From Fictibacillus nanhaiensis (GTDB taxonomy: Bacteria > Bacillota > Bacilli > Bacillales > Fictibacillaceae), in contig JAFHKR010000038.1 of the NCBI GenBank assembly GCA_017052515.1, forward strand, positions 62,001 through 126,000: a stretch of 64,000 nt of DNA. Reading direction: 5' to 3'. This document shows positions 25,422 through 34,905 of the stretch, one piece after another; the first letter of the stretch is position 1, and each line of letters starts with the position of its first letter. The position numbers and the translations under genes are program-made. Below the pieces are notes generated by a model. The model was not told the DNA's origin. It ran no database searches and worked only from the letters and a program-made list of their open reading frames with translations.

Positions 25422-27374
25422 TTGAATACACAAACCATAAACATGCTTGAATATAACAAAATTAAAGAACAACTTGCGTCTTTTGCATTAAATAGAGTAA
25501 CAAAAGAACAGATAGAAAAACTTCAACCTTCTTCAAACCTTTCTGTGATTCAATCATGGATGCTTGATACGACAGAGGCAAAACACATTCTTGAGAAGAG
25601 TGCTAGTGTTCCAATCGCTAATTTAAACGGTTTGGAGCAAGTTCTAGAGATACAGAAGAAGGGATTGAATCTATCTCCCGAACAACTCACATTAATATTT
25701 GGACTTTTAGAAAACGTGAGCCGGATGCAGCGATTCATGAGAGACAAAACTTCTGTAGGACCCGGCGTCTCTTCTTATGCGTACTCTATGTTTGACCTAA
25801 GTGATTTAAAAGAGGAGATCTATCGGTGTATTCGTAACGGTGGAGTCGATGACCATGCTAGTAAAGCTTTGTTGAAAGTAAGAAAAAAGATCACTGTTGT
25901 CGAAGAAAGAATTAAATCCAAGCTTGATAACATGATGAAGTCCTCTATTTACCGTGATATGCTGCAAGATCAGATCGTTTCCATGAGAGATGGTCGTTAT
26001 GTTATTCCGGTTAAGAGCAAATACAAGCGTAATATCGACGGTCAAATACTCGATAGTTCTTCAAGTGGCGCTACCGTGTATATTGAACCTCATGATATTC
26101 GTAAACTTCAAACCGAGATCAGTATGCTTAGAGCGGAAGAAGAGATTGAGATCTCTATGATTCTAGGCGTGCTAACAGGTATGGTTGCGAGTTATGAGAG
26201 GGAATTGCACATTACGATTGAAGCGATGATTCATTACGATTTTATCTTTGCAAAAGCGAAGTATAGCAGAACGCTAGATGCGAAATCAGTAGCGTTAAAT
26301 CAAGAGAACAGAATAAACATTGTAAACGGCAAACATCCTCTAATCGGTGAAAAATGTGTACCACTGCATTTTAATCTTGGCAAAAACTATCAGTCACTCA
26401 TCATCACTGGACCTAATACGGGTGGAAAGACGGTAGCTATCAAAACAGTTGGTTTATTAACTCTAATGGTTCAAACAGGGCTCCACGTACCTGTTGATGA
26501 AGGAAGTGAATTTGCCGTATTTAGAGACGTTTTTGTCGATATCGGAGACGGGCAAAGCATCGAACAATCTTTAAGTACGTTTTCTTCTCATATGACAACG
26601 ATTATTTCCATTTTAAAAGATGCAGGACCACAGGATTTGGTCATTTTAGACGAACTAGGTGCGGGAACGGATCCTTCTGAAGGAATGGGGCTTGCCGTTG
26701 CTATTCTTGAAAGATTGTACAGCAAGGGAAGTATGATTTTAGCAACCACTCATTATAGTGAAATAAAAGAATTTGCTTCTGCTACACCTGGATTTGAAAA
26801 CGGATCGATGGATTTTAACCTTGAGACGCTTCAACCAACGTATTCTTTAATTATAGGCAAAGCAGGGAAGAGTCAGGCTTTCTCGATCGCAAAGAAATTG
26901 GGGATGGACGATGAAATTATCCACCGTGCACAACTCATTACAGGAAAAGAAAGTTATCCACATGTGGATAAAGGTGATGAATCTGTGTTTTCCACAGAGG
27001 ATTTCAGGAGAATAGATGAGTTACGTAATAAAGCTCAGTCGAAAGTAAAAAAACATCAGGAGAAACCAAGTGAAACGGGAGAGCAATTAGGGAAAGGTTT
27101 TCATATTGGTGATCGCGTGTTTGTTTCAAGTTTAAAGGCTGCAGGAATCGTTTATAAACTGGAGAACGACCATGGGGAACTAGGTGTTTTAGTCGGAGAA
27201 AGTAAACATATCATTCACAAAAAGCGCCTAAAACTTCAAATTGAGAGTAAAATGCTGTATCCAGACAATTATGATATGGACATTGTATTTGAATCAAAAG
27301 AAAATAGGAAAAAGAACAATTCCATGAATAAGCGACATATTGAAGGTCTTTCTATCGAGAGGGAAGATCACTAA
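25422..27374 (+). CDS. MutS2-like ATPase lacking the Smr domain
   Basis: 650 residues from TTG at 25422, with GGAGGT eight bases upstream; an earlier TTG at 25407 lies in the ribosome site. MutS2 landmarks in order: N-terminal LEYNKIKEQL, core helices, DGRYVIPVKS and SSSGATVYIEP clamp region, Walker A GPNTGGKT near residue 330, Walker B LVILDELGAGTDP near 408, and TTHYSEIK. A KOW-like segment (IGDRVFVSSLKAAGIV) follows, then the protein ends where full-length MutS2 (about 785 residues) would carry a Smr nuclease domain. MutS2 acts on collided ribosomes. With an attenuated leader, a ribosome-rescue or antibiotic-tolerance role is plausible but inferred. Confidence 0.85.
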   Translation: MNTQTINMLEYNKIKEQLASFALNRVTKEQIEKLQPSSNLSVIQSWMLDTTEAKHILEKSASVPIANLNGLEQVLEIQKKGLNLSPEQLTLIFGLLENVSRMQRFMRDKTSVGPGVSSYAYSMFDLSDLKEEIYRCIRNGGVDDHASKALLKVRKKITVVEERIKSKLDNMMKSSIYRDMLQDQIVSMRDGRYVIPVKSKYKRNIDGQILDSSSSGATVYIEPHDIRKLQTEISMLRAEEEIEISMILGVLTGMVASYERELHITIEAMIHYDFIFAKAKYSRTLDAKSVALNQENRINIVNGKHPLIGEKCVPLHFNLGKNYQSLIITGPNTGGKTVAIKTVGLLTLMVQTGLHVPVDEGSEFAVFRDVFVDIGDGQSIEQSLSTFSSHMTTIISILKDAGPQDLVILDELGAGTDPSEGMGLAVAILERLYSKGSMILATTHYSEIKEFASATPGFENGSMDFNLETLQPTYSLIIGKAGKSQAFSIAKKLGMDDEIIHRAQLITGKESYPHVDKGDESVFSTEDFRRIDELRNKAQSKVKKHQEKPSETGEQLGKGFHIGDRVFVSSLKAAGIVYKLENDHGELGVLVGESKHIIHKKRLKLQIESKMLYPDNYDMDIVFESKENRKKNNSMNKRHIEGLSIEREDH

Positions 27375-27387
27375 GTGAGGGATCTAA

Positions 27388-27927
27388 ATGAAGAACCTTG
27401 TCACGTGTAGGGTAGTAGGCGTTATGGAACTAACGGATAATTTTTTAAACGAATTCAATAGATATCAAGTAACAAAACAAGTATGGTTTGTTGAGGGTAA
27501 AGCATTCAAACTGAAGGATGATGATTTTATTGATGACTGGTCGCCTGAAAGGAAGATTCAGGTCATCGCAGAGTTAAGAAGATGTGTAAGCAGCGGGGGA
27601 GTGGTTGTGGCAGCATGGCTACAGAAGCAGTTAGTGGGCTTTGCGAATATTGAAAGTGAACGCTTTGGTTCCGAAGCGCAATATGTAGAGCTGCCATACC
27701 TACATGTCACAAATGAGATACGGGGTATGGGGATAGGGAAGAAGCTTTTTTCTCTTTGCTGCCAAGAAGCGAAGAGGTTAGGTGGTAAGAAACTCTATAT
27801 TGCAGCGCATCCGTCTATTGAATCACAATCGTTTTATCGCGCTGTAGGGTGCTCTCCAGCAGAAGAAGTGAATGAGTGTATCTTCAAAAGAGAGCCATTA
27901 GACATTCAACTTGAAAAAGCGCTATAA
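27388..27927 (+). CDS. GNAT-family N-acetyltransferase
   Basis: 179 residues. The acetyl-CoA motif is VTNEIRGMGIGKKLF near residue 115, followed by AHPSIESQSFYRAVGC, the usual motif B. It starts 13 bases after the MutS2-like stop with GTGAGGG upstream, so both are on one transcript and share the leader control. Small-molecule acetylation, perhaps of a drug, would fit a joint tolerance role, but no aminoglycoside or other class-specific motif is visible. A second possible ATG lies 12 codons in. Confidence 0.82.
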   Translation: MKNLVTCRVVGVMELTDNFLNEFNRYQVTKQVWFVEGKAFKLKDDDFIDDWSPERKIQVIAELRRCVSSGGVVVAAWLQKQLVGFANIESERFGSEAQYVELPYLHVTNEIRGMGIGKKLFSLCCQEAKRLGGKKLYIAAHPSIESQSFYRAVGCSPAEEVNECIFKREPLDIQLEKAL

Positions 27928-27934
27928 CAAAGGG

Positions 27935-27970
27935 AAAGAGACATCTAGGTACTGCTAGATGTCTCTTTTT
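27935..27970. terminator. Bidirectional terminator
   Basis: AAAGAGACATCTAG pairs perfectly over 14 bp with CTAGATGTCTCTTT between convergent genes; the last codons of the beta-helix gene lie inside it. Confidence 0.9.
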
Positions 27971-29510
27971 CAATAACAATCTCATCAGTTACAGCTTTCT
28001 CGATGTCTGAAGCAATATCTATCGCCTTAATAATATGGTGATCGCAACGAATGCCTTTTAGCGTTACATCATTGGCCCGATGCGGTCCTCCGTATACTTT
28101 TACTGCAGGTCCAGAGGTTGTAAAATCTTTTACGACAACATCGTTCAGAATGACGTTGTGAGCACGATATTGAATGGCGATTAGCGGGTGTCCATCATAG
28201 TTATATGTCCGATCACCGAGTACCGTTAAACCATTGATAACAACATGGTTATATCCTGATACCACAAGGCTACGAGGTGTTGATTCTTTATAGAGCTCAG
28301 TATAAATAGGAGCGATGCTAAAGAGATTAGTTGCAGAGATATGATGAGCTGTTTTCGATTCAGGATCTATATCCTTATGATGGCCGATATGACGAAAGTT
28401 GTAGGATCGGTTATCATTTACGGATAAGTGACCATAGATGTGTACGTTTGAAGCGGCAGAAGCGTTATGATGTGCTTTAATCTCAACACCCCCAAAGCAG
28501 CGTGCTGTTGAGTTGTTTAGTAGCCAAACATTATGAGAACCGTCATCGATTTCAATGCCATTAGAGTTCGAAAATCCTTTCTTATGGGACCTTCCGCTTG
28601 GGTCACACATATGGGAATTCGAAATAAAGATATACTCACTGTGGTGTGTGGTAATACCATCATCCCCAAAGCCGTAGCCATTGAGATTGTCTAACCAGAT
28701 GTATTTACTTCCTCCTCTTGAACGAGTACCGTCCCCGAGGTAAGTATATAGCGAAGAAGACACATCAAACCCGTGCAGCCCTGGATTAACAGCTTCTAGG
28801 TCAAACATCCATCCATAAGTGACGTTTGCGAAGGTCATACAGCTTGATCGATTGTTTCCTGCACTTGATTTTTCTTCAGGATTTAGCCGTTCAATGTTCC
28901 AATCCAGAGTCATTCCTTTTACGGCTATGTTTCGGTTACCTTTAAAGTGATTCTTGTTCGTGATCAGCCATTCTGATTTAGGACAATCATCATGCAGTTG
29001 TAGGGTCGTTTTCCCTTTTCCTTCCCCTAAAAGTATCGTCCACGAAGGCAATTTAATGCCTTTTGTTACGAATTTCCCCTCTGGAATTCGTACGATGACT
29101 CTTCCTTTACCGATTGCTTTTCTAAAAGCCTCCGTATTATCGGCTATTCCGTCTCCAATAGCTCCATAGTCAATTACGTTTACTTCCTCTTTTATATAAC
29201 GATAAAGCATCTCGTACTGCCCATTTAGCTTTAAGATCCATCTTGGATAGATATTGTCTTGCTCGTCTTTTTCCCAATCCGTGGTATCAACGTCGTAATA
29301 GGGAGCTTTTTTTATTACCATGCTTTTTGTCGCGTATTTGATCCATTCAAGAGAATTTCTTTGCTGTGCACTATATTTTTTAGACGAATCTTTAAACAGA
29401 TTCTCTGAAGTTTTTAAATCAATAGATTCTGTATGAGCATGTTTCTTTCTCATTTGTTTTATTAAGTTTTTGTTTGTAAGTGGATCATGTTGTTTATCTA
29501 ATGAAAGCAT
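27945..29510 (-). CDS. Right-handed beta-helix (pectate-lyase-superfamily) protein
   Basis: 521 residues from the ATG at 29510 with GAGGTGATC upstream. The N-terminal 120 residues are charged and not membrane-targeting; no signal peptide is present. VNVIDYGAIGDGIADNTEAF near residue 125 is the hallmark opening of Pectate_lyase_3 beta-helices, followed by many short strand-turn repeats (NGIEIDDGSHNVWLLNNSTA). Such folds cleave or bind polysaccharide in phage tail spikes and spore-coat or capsule proteins. No phage genes are nearby. Catalytic residues cannot be assigned. Confidence 0.8.
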   Translation of the reverse strand: MLSLDKQHDPLTNKNLIKQMRKKHAHTESIDLKTSENLFKDSSKKYSAQQRNSLEWIKYATKSMVIKKAPYYDVDTTDWEKDEQDNIYPRWILKLNGQYEMLYRYIKEEVNVIDYGAIGDGIADNTEAFRKAIGKGRVIVRIPEGKFVTKGIKLPSWTILLGEGKGKTTLQLHDDCPKSEWLITNKNHFKGNRNIAVKGMTLDWNIERLNPEEKSSAGNNRSSCMTFANVTYGWMFDLEAVNPGLHGFDVSSSLYTYLGDGTRSRGGSKYIWLDNLNGYGFGDDGITTHHSEYIFISNSHMCDPSGRSHKKGFSNSNGIEIDDGSHNVWLLNNSTARCFGGVEIKAHHNASAASNVHIYGHLSVNDNRSYNFRHIGHHKDIDPESKTAHHISATNLFSIAPIYTELYKESTPRSLVVSGYNHVVINGLTVLGDRTYNYDGHPLIAIQYRAHNVILNDVVVKDFTTSGPAVKVYGGPHRANDVTLKGIRCDHHIIKAIDIASDIEKAVTDEIVIEKETSSST

Positions 29511-29642
29511 CAAGACGATCACCTCAATTTTATAAGATAGATTATAAATCATGATTTCCCTATCTAAAATAATATAATCAACATGTAAGAGAAGTAGGGG
29601 AGAGACATTTTAAGGACCTATTTTTTGGATGCAAACATTTTT

Positions 29643-29796
29643 GTTTACAAGTTTACAAATACGTTTACGATTGTTTGCTTATTTGTTTGCAAGTTTGCAA
29701 AGTTGTTTACATGTTGATATACAAGGGTTTGTTTCATATTAAGTGGTTTGTTTGCAATGATGTTTACAAGTTTACAGAAAATGTTTGCGTGTTTAC
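29643..29796. repeat. GTTTAC/GTTTGC iteron field (parC-like centromere)
   Basis: At least eleven GTTTRC hexamers, at 29643, 29651, 29663, 29673, 29685, 29693, 29705, 29750, 29762, 29770, 29783 and 29791, plus relaxed copies at 29727 and 29746. They form about eight units spaced 20-23 bp, several with two half-sites 8 bp apart, all on one strand. It lies 100 bases before parM, where plasmid centromeres and parM promoters sit. Confidence 0.75.
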
Positions 29797-29901
29797 AAAT
29801 GTATTAAAAAGAAAAATAGGCATTGTTTAATTTCAATTAACCCTCTAATCTATTTATATAGCAACAAAATATAGATTTGAAAAAAGAAAGGATGTACGCC
29901 C

Positions 29902-31089
29902 ATGAGTAATTCTAGAATTGCTGCAGTTGATGTAGGTAACGATTCACTAAAAGGGATTTTCGGTACATTAGAACATGAATTAAACATCCCTAACGTAATT
30001 GCTAGAGATATTGAGGATCGTCCTGTTATCGGGATTGAGGAGTTAGACAGCAAAGATCCTTTAGAAGGCATACATATTAGAGTTCACTCCCCTGCCCTAA
30101 AAGAAAACAATGTTATTTATCGTGTGGGTCAGCTTGCTGCTAAGAGCGATAACTCTACTGAATTAGATCCAGGAAGCAGTAAATCAGAAGAAGATCAAAC
30201 ATTGATCATGCTTTTTGCTGCATTAGCTCTTGATGCTGTAAATGAAGATAATGCTAAAACATTTACGAAAAACAACAATGTGATTGATACAAGCTACATT
30301 TTAGGTACAGGACTTCCTCTACGCGAAGTGAAAGAAGGTAAGGACGCGGGTTACCGTTCAAAACTACTAGGATCAGTTCACCAAGTAGAGTTCTTAGTAA
30401 CGCCTAAATATCAAGGGATTAAAGTAAACTTGAAGTTTGAAGAAGTAAAAGTTTATCCTGAAGGATTCGCAGCTTTTATTAACCTTGTTATGGATAACGA
30501 CCTGAACATTATTAATAAAGATCTGATCGATAAACCAATCCTAATTCAAGATATTGGCGGTCTATCTACAGATATCGCAGTGATCAAGAATAGAAACGTT
30601 GATGATGACAAAGCTCAAGGCTTTAATCTTGGTGTTTCTGAAGCGCTAGAACAAATTAGAGAAGAAATACGCTCTAAGCATGGCGTGGAATTAGACAGCC
30701 GACGTGATGTAGTAGATATCATTACGAAAAAGACGAACCGAAACCACATCATGGTTCGCGGTAGCCGTACGAGTGTTCACGATATTACGGATCGCATTTT
30801 AGTAGACTTGGCGAAAAAGCAATACCGTCTTCTTCGCAACGTGTGGCAAAAGAATTCGCAAACTGAAATCTGCTATTTTGTAGGTGGAGGATCTGCGGTA
30901 CTTAAAGATTATATTAAGACGTTAAACAATAACCTTGATGGCTACAACATCGACTTTTTTGAAGATGAAAAAGAAAGCATCTGGATGATGGCAAACGCTT
31001 ATTATAAGCTGATCTCTGATCACTTAAAAAGAACTGCGCCAAAAGAGAAAAAGAGCGAGGATAAAGACAAAAAAGCCGTTAAAGCTTAA
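29902..31089 (+). CDS. parM: ParM/StbA-type actin-like ATPase
   Basis: 395 residues with the actin/Hsp70 nucleotide-binding plan: phosphate-1 loop AVDVGNDSLKGIFG at residue 8, phosphate-2 loop IQDIGGLSTDIAVI near 215, and adenosine motif YFVGGGSAVLKD near 330. The C-terminal 20 residues are Lys/Glu-rich and disordered. ParM-like proteins form dynamic filaments that push plasmid copies apart when nucleated by ParR on parC. AAAGAAAGGATG precedes the ATG. It is followed 14 bases later by a ParR-like gene. All other neighbours look chromosomal, so the cassette is probably an integrated or domesticated plasmid locus. Confidence 0.86.
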   Translation: MSNSRIAAVDVGNDSLKGIFGTLEHELNIPNVIARDIEDRPVIGIEELDSKDPLEGIHIRVHSPALKENNVIYRVGQLAAKSDNSTELDPGSSKSEEDQTLIMLFAALALDAVNEDNAKTFTKNNNVIDTSYILGTGLPLREVKEGKDAGYRSKLLGSVHQVEFLVTPKYQGIKVNLKFEEVKVYPEGFAAFINLVMDNDLNIINKDLIDKPILIQDIGGLSTDIAVIKNRNVDDDKAQGFNLGVSEALEQIREEIRSKHGVELDSRRDVVDIITKKTNRNHIMVRGSRTSVHDITDRILVDLAKKQYRLLRNVWQKNSQTEICYFVGGGSAVLKDYIKTLNNNLDGYNIDFFEDEKESIWMMANAYYKLISDHLKRTAPKEKKSEDKDKKAVKA

Positions 31090-31103
31090 ACAAGGGTGAT
31101 GAA

Positions 31104-31691
31104 ATGGACAAAAAAGCATCCAATGAGATTACAAGAGGAAAAACGATTGCTTTTCGTATCCCCTCTGACACCCCAGATCACGTCATCAAACAGCTTCAAA
31201 AGCTGAAAGAGACGGAGAGGCGCAATTTTTCGAGCAAGATTTCAGAGTATGTTCTTCAAGGTGTTGGACAAGACATCCAAAGAGATCGAGAAACGATTAC
31301 GATACCGTTGCCGAAAAATTTAAGTAAGATGCAGCGTGATTGGTTGAAGCATGAACATTCAGAGGCCTTGTTAGGCAATATTTTGTATCAGCTCATATCC
31401 AATCCTGTAAGAACAGCATCGTTACTGGCGGCTTTAAACAGCAACGCAACTGATATAGACCAAGCCCTTTATCTGCAGGAAGATGTAGAGCGCGACGAGG
31501 ATTCATTGGATCAGTATGAAAATCCAGTTGAGACCGAGCATTCAACCGATGACTTTGACGATGATGATCTTAGTCAATTTGATTGGGACAGCGCAAAGCG
31601 AGACGAGCCTGAAGAAAAAGAAGAATCAGTAAGCCCCGAACAAGAAATGGAAGATTTGCTTGGGGATTTCCTAGCACATATGAATAAGTAA
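31104..31691 (+). CDS. parR: ParR-like centromere-binding adaptor
   Basis: 195 residues. The N-terminal 60 (GKTIAFRIPSDTPDHVIKQL then RRNFSSKISEYVLQGV) fit a ribbon-helix-helix DNA-binding fold: one strand and two helices. A middle helical region follows, and the C-terminal 65 residues are strongly acidic (DDFDDDDLSQFDWD), the part of ParR that typically contacts ParM. Identity rests on position, size and this layout, since ParR sequences diverge greatly. GGGTGATGAA precedes the start. Confidence 0.68.
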   Translation: MDKKASNEITRGKTIAFRIPSDTPDHVIKQLQKLKETERRNFSSKISEYVLQGVGQDIQRDRETITIPLPKNLSKMQRDWLKHEHSEALLGNILYQLISNPVRTASLLAALNSNATDIDQALYLQEDVERDEDSLDQYENPVETEHSTDDFDDDDLSQFDWDSAKRDEPEEKEESVSPEQEMEDLLGDFLAHMNK

Positions 31692-31695
31692 CTCG

Positions 31696-31729
31696 AAAAC
31701 GCAGCTGAATTATCAGCTGCGTTTTTTTT
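31696..31729 (+). terminator. Terminator of parMR
   Basis: AAAACGCAGCTGA pairs with TCAGCTGCGTTTT (13 bp, 4-base loop) followed by TTTTG. Confidence 0.92.
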
Positions 31730-31780
31730 GATAAAAGTGAGCTTTCATCTACGGGGTATGTGAGAGAAATTAAGATGCGT

Positions 31781-31899
31781 AATTTGTCGAGGATTGTAAA
31801 CTTGCGGATAAAAGACTAAAACTTTTGGAGTGAGTGACTAATCTCGTGGATAAACAGCCGAAATTTCTGGATTGCGTTCCAAAACTTCTGGATTGAACG
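31781..31899. repeat. Phased array D (CTGGATT-type core, 21-bp step)
   Basis: Related GGA cores start at 31806, 31827, 31848, 31869 and 31890, exactly 21 bp apart, each preceded by AACTT-, ATCTC- or AATTT-like sequence. A sixth, displaced unit (AATTTGTCGAGGATT) lies 18 bp upstream. It occupies the gap between parR and katE. Confidence 0.65.
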
Positions 31900-31987
31900 A
31901 GTTAAATACCCATATAGGTATATGTTACGACCAGTTTCGGTACACGAAACAGTAACTATTAAGGGCGTAGGACTTTTATAAAAATCA

Positions 31988-32013
31988 GTTTGCTTCCAAC
32001 ATAGGTAGGGAAA
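31988..32013 (+). promoter_or_regulatory. Candidate sigma-B promoter of katE
   Basis: GTTTGC, a 14-base spacer and GGGAAA fit the sigma-B pattern GTTTAA-N13-15-GGGTAT, 45 bases before the start codon of a general-stress catalase. Confidence 0.65.
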
Positions 32014-32057
32014 GGTCTCTCTATGATGTGAAAATACATAAAGAGAGGATTAGTTAA

Positions 32058-34097
32058 ATGAGCGATCAGAACAAAGTGAACGGCAACAGCAAGAATGAAC
32101 AGCTGGAACAGTATCGTGCAGATGACAAAGGCAAAAAGTTAACGACCAATCAAGGGTTAAAAGTTGCTGAAGACGAATTCTCACTAAAAGCGGGAGAACG
32201 TGGTCCAACCCTTATGGAAGATTTTCATTTTCGGGAAAAAATGACTCACTTTGATCATGAACGAATTCCTGAGCGTATCGTACATGCTCGTGGATTCGCA
32301 GCTCATGGAGAGTTTGAATTATATGATTCTTTAGGAGAATACACAAAAGCGGAATTCTTAAACGACACCTCTAAAAAAACACCAACGTTCGTGCGTTTTT
32401 CGACCGTAGCAGGTTCACGTGGATCTGCTGAAACAGTGCGTGACGCGCGCGGTTTTGCTACTAAGTTTTATACGGAAGAAGGAAACTACGATCTTGTTGG
32501 AAACAATATTCCGGTATTCTTTATTCAAGATGCGATCAAGTTCCCTGATCTGGTTCATGCGTTAAAACCAGAGCCTCATAACGAGATGCCGCAAGCAGCA
32601 AGCGCGCATGATACGTTTTGGGACTTTGTAGCCAACAACCAAGAGTCGGCACATATGGTGATGTGGGCGATGTCTGACCGAGCGATTCCACGTAGTTTTC
32701 GTATGATGGAAGGGTTCGGCGTTCATACGTTCAGACTTGTGAATGACGAAGGAAAAGCGCATTTTGTTAAATTTCACTGGAAGCCAGTCTTAGGAACACA
32801 TTCACTCGTGTGGGATGAAGCACAAAAGATTTCAGGGAAAGATCCGGATTTCCACCGAAGAGATCTTTGGGAATCGATCGAAAATGGGGATTACCCTGAA
32901 TATGAGCTAGGACTTCAAATCATTGCGGAAGAAGATGAATTTAACTTTGATTTTGATATTCTTGATCCGACGAAATTGTGGCCAGAAGAGGATGTGCCGG
33001 TAAAAATTGTCGGCAAGATGACGTTGAATCGTAACGTTGATAATGTGTTCGCAGAAACGGAGCAGGTTGCGTTCCATCCTGGACATGTTGTACCAGGAAT
33101 CGACTTTTCTAACGATCCACTTTTACAAGGACGCTTGTTCTCCTATACAGATACACAACTATCTCGTCTTGGAGGACCAAACTTCCACGAACTTCCGATC
33201 AATCGACCGGTTTGTCCGTTTCATAACAATCAGCGTGACGGCATTTCAAGACATACGATCAATAGAGGACAAGTGAGCTATTATAAAAATTCACTTGCAG
33301 CGAACACGCCGTCACCTACTCCTGAAGCAGAAGGCGGATATGTTCATTATCAAGAAAAAGTAGATGGAAGAAAAATCAGAAGCAGAAGCGAGAGCTTTAA
33401 AGATCATTTCTCTCAAGCCACTCTCTTCTGGAACAGTATGAGCGAACCGGAAAAACAGCATCTTAAGAATGCTTTTAGCTTCGAGCTCGGTAAAGTGAAG
33501 AGTAAATCCGTCCAACAGCAAGTCGTAGATATGTTTGGAAACGTGAGCTTGGAGCTTGCGACTGCTTTTGCAGAAGCAATTGATGCAGTCCCTCCTCAAG
33601 GTGAAGACTCTTCCGTTACGAAGTCTTCACCAGCTCTCAGCCAGCTAAATACGGTTAAAAGCCCTAAAACAAGAAAAGTAGGGGTAATTGTTGGGTCTAC
33701 TGTGAGTGGCGAAGTAGCAGAGATATTGAACTCGTTAAAAGACAGTGGTATTCAGGGTGAATGTATTAGTGATAAGTTAGGTAAACGCACAGCGGATGAT
33801 GGATCAGAACTAGAGGTCATGCATACGTTCTTGACCGCAACGTCTGTCATCTTTGACGCGATTTACGTCGTAGGTGGAAGTGATGATGCTGCATTTAAGA
33901 AGAATGCTCTGCACTTTGTTAACGAAGCCTTTGCGCACTTCAAACCGATTGGTGGCACTCATGAAGGTCAGCAATGGCTGATTGAAGCAGAACTGACCGG
34001 ACAGCCTGGTGTTGTTAGTGAAGATGGAAAAGATGATTTCGTAAGTAACTTTACGGAAGCCATTTCCGTACACCGCCATTGGAACCGTCAAGTTTAG
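32058..34097 (+). CDS. katE: Large-subunit heme catalase (KatE type)
   Basis: 679 residues, the size of clade 2 catalases. The catalytic His is in [15 protein letters not shown] near residue 76, the active-site Asn region is [15 protein letters not shown], and the proximal Tyr is in RLFSYTDTQ near 360. After about residue 530 comes a DJ-1/PfpI-like domain ([25 protein letters not shown]). It disproportionates hydrogen peroxide in the cytoplasm. GAGAGGATTAG precedes the ATG and a sigma-B-like promoter is upstream, matching the general stress regulation of B. subtilis katE. Confidence 0.96.
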   Translation: MSDQNKVNGNSKNEQLEQYRADDKGKKLTTNQGLKVAEDEFSLKAGERGPTLMEDFHFREKMTHFDHERIPERIVHARGFAAHGEFELYDSLGEYTKAEFLNDTSKKTPTFVRFSTVAGSRGSAETVRDARGFATKFYTEEGNYDLVGNNIPVFFIQDAIKFPDLVHALKPEPHNEMPQAASAHDTFWDFVANNQESAHMVMWAMSDRAIPRSFRMMEGFGVHTFRLVNDEGKAHFVKFHWKPVLGTHSLVWDEAQKISGKDPDFHRRDLWESIENGDYPEYELGLQIIAEEDEFNFDFDILDPTKLWPEEDVPVKIVGKMTLNRNVDNVFAETEQVAFHPGHVVPGIDFSNDPLLQGRLFSYTDTQLSRLGGPNFHELPINRPVCPFHNNQRDGISRHTINRGQVSYYKNSLAANTPSPTPEAEGGYVHYQEKVDGRKIRSRSESFKDHFSQATLFWNSMSEPEKQHLKNAFSFELGKVKSKSVQQQVVDMFGNVSLELATAFAEAIDAVPPQGEDSSVTKSSPALSQLNTVKSPKTRKVGVIVGSTVSGEVAEILNSLKDSGIQGECISDKLGKRTADDGSELEVMHTFLTATSVIFDAIYVVGGSDDAAFKKNALHFVNEAFAHFKPIGGTHEGQQWLIEAELTGQPGVVSEDGKDDFVSNFTEAISVHRHWNRQV

Positions 34098-34102
34098 GGA
34101 TG

Positions 34103-34142
34103 AAAGAACAGTGAGCCTAAGTGTTCACTGTTCTTTTTTTTT
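34103..34142 (+). terminator. Terminator of katE
   Basis: AAAGAACAGTGA pairs with TCACTGTTCTTT (12 bp) followed by a T run. Confidence 0.9.
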
Positions 34143-34209
34143 GTCTTAGGAATGAAATGATGACAAAGATACAAACTACATATGAAAACGAACATAAAGG
34201 AGATTTCAT

Positions 34210-34869
34210 ATGTACAGAAAAATACTAACCATGATTATGGTGCTTGCTATAGTGTTTCCGGTTTTTGGTCCATCCTTAACAGCTGAAGCAAAAGCAAAAC
34301 AAAGAGTGCAGGGACCGTGTTTTAACCAAAACGCGATCGATCTGTATTCGTTGCAAAGAAGACTGTGGAAAGATCATGTTTATTGGACAAGAAGCTATAT
34401 TGTGAGTGCTACTGAAGGGGCCAAAGATCAAGACGCTGTGTTAAAGAGGCTATTGCAGAATCAAACCGATATTGGTAACTCAATCAAGCCCTATTATGGA
34501 GATAAAGCCGGGAACGAACTCGGAAAATTATTAACAGAGCATATTGTGATTGCAGGGCAGTTGGTGGATGCTGTTAAAAAAGGAGATTCGGCAAAAGCGG
34601 CGATCATCAATAAAAATTGGTACCGTAACGCAGATGATATAGCCAAAATTATGAGTAAGGCGAATCCGAACTGGTCAGAGCAACAAGTCAAAGATATGCT
34701 TTACACACATTTGAAGTATGTCACGGATGAAGTAGTTGCAAGGCTTAAAAAAGATTATGAAGGAGAGATTGTGATCTTTGATAAGAATAAGAACCATATG
34801 GTGATGTTTGCCGATGAAATAACGAATGGCATCATGAAGCAGTTTCCAGACTCATTTAGAACCTTATAA
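34210..34869 (+). CDS. Secreted alpha-helical protein of unknown function
   Basis: 219 residues. A signal peptide is clear: Lys/Arg start, hydrophobic core to about residue 20, then a TAEAKAKQ cleavage region. The mature protein is helical with many aromatic residues early on (RRLWKDHVYWTRSYI). It has one Cys and no recognised enzymatic motif. AAAGGAGATTTCAT precedes the ATG. It is exported or cell-wall associated; function unknown. Confidence 0.78.
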   Translation: MYRKILTMIMVLAIVFPVFGPSLTAEAKAKQRVQGPCFNQNAIDLYSLQRRLWKDHVYWTRSYIVSATEGAKDQDAVLKRLLQNQTDIGNSIKPYYGDKAGNELGKLLTEHIVIAGQLVDAVKKGDSAKAAIINKNWYRNADDIAKIMSKANPNWSEQQVKDMLYTHLKYVTDEVVARLKKDYEGEIVIFDKNKNHMVMFADEITNGIMKQFPDSFRTL

Positions 34870-34870
34870 G

Positions 34871-34905
34871 AAAAAAGCCTCTCGAATGGGAGGCTTTTTT
34901 CGTTA
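34871..34905. terminator. Bidirectional terminator
   Basis: AAAAAAGCCTC pairs with GAGGCTTTTTT between convergent genes. Confidence 0.9.

Noticed and set aside
27945-29510. Prophage tail-spike gene
   Set aside because: The beta-helix fold occurs in phages, but no structural, lysis or integrase genes surround it and the gene is flanked by ordinary chromosomal genes.
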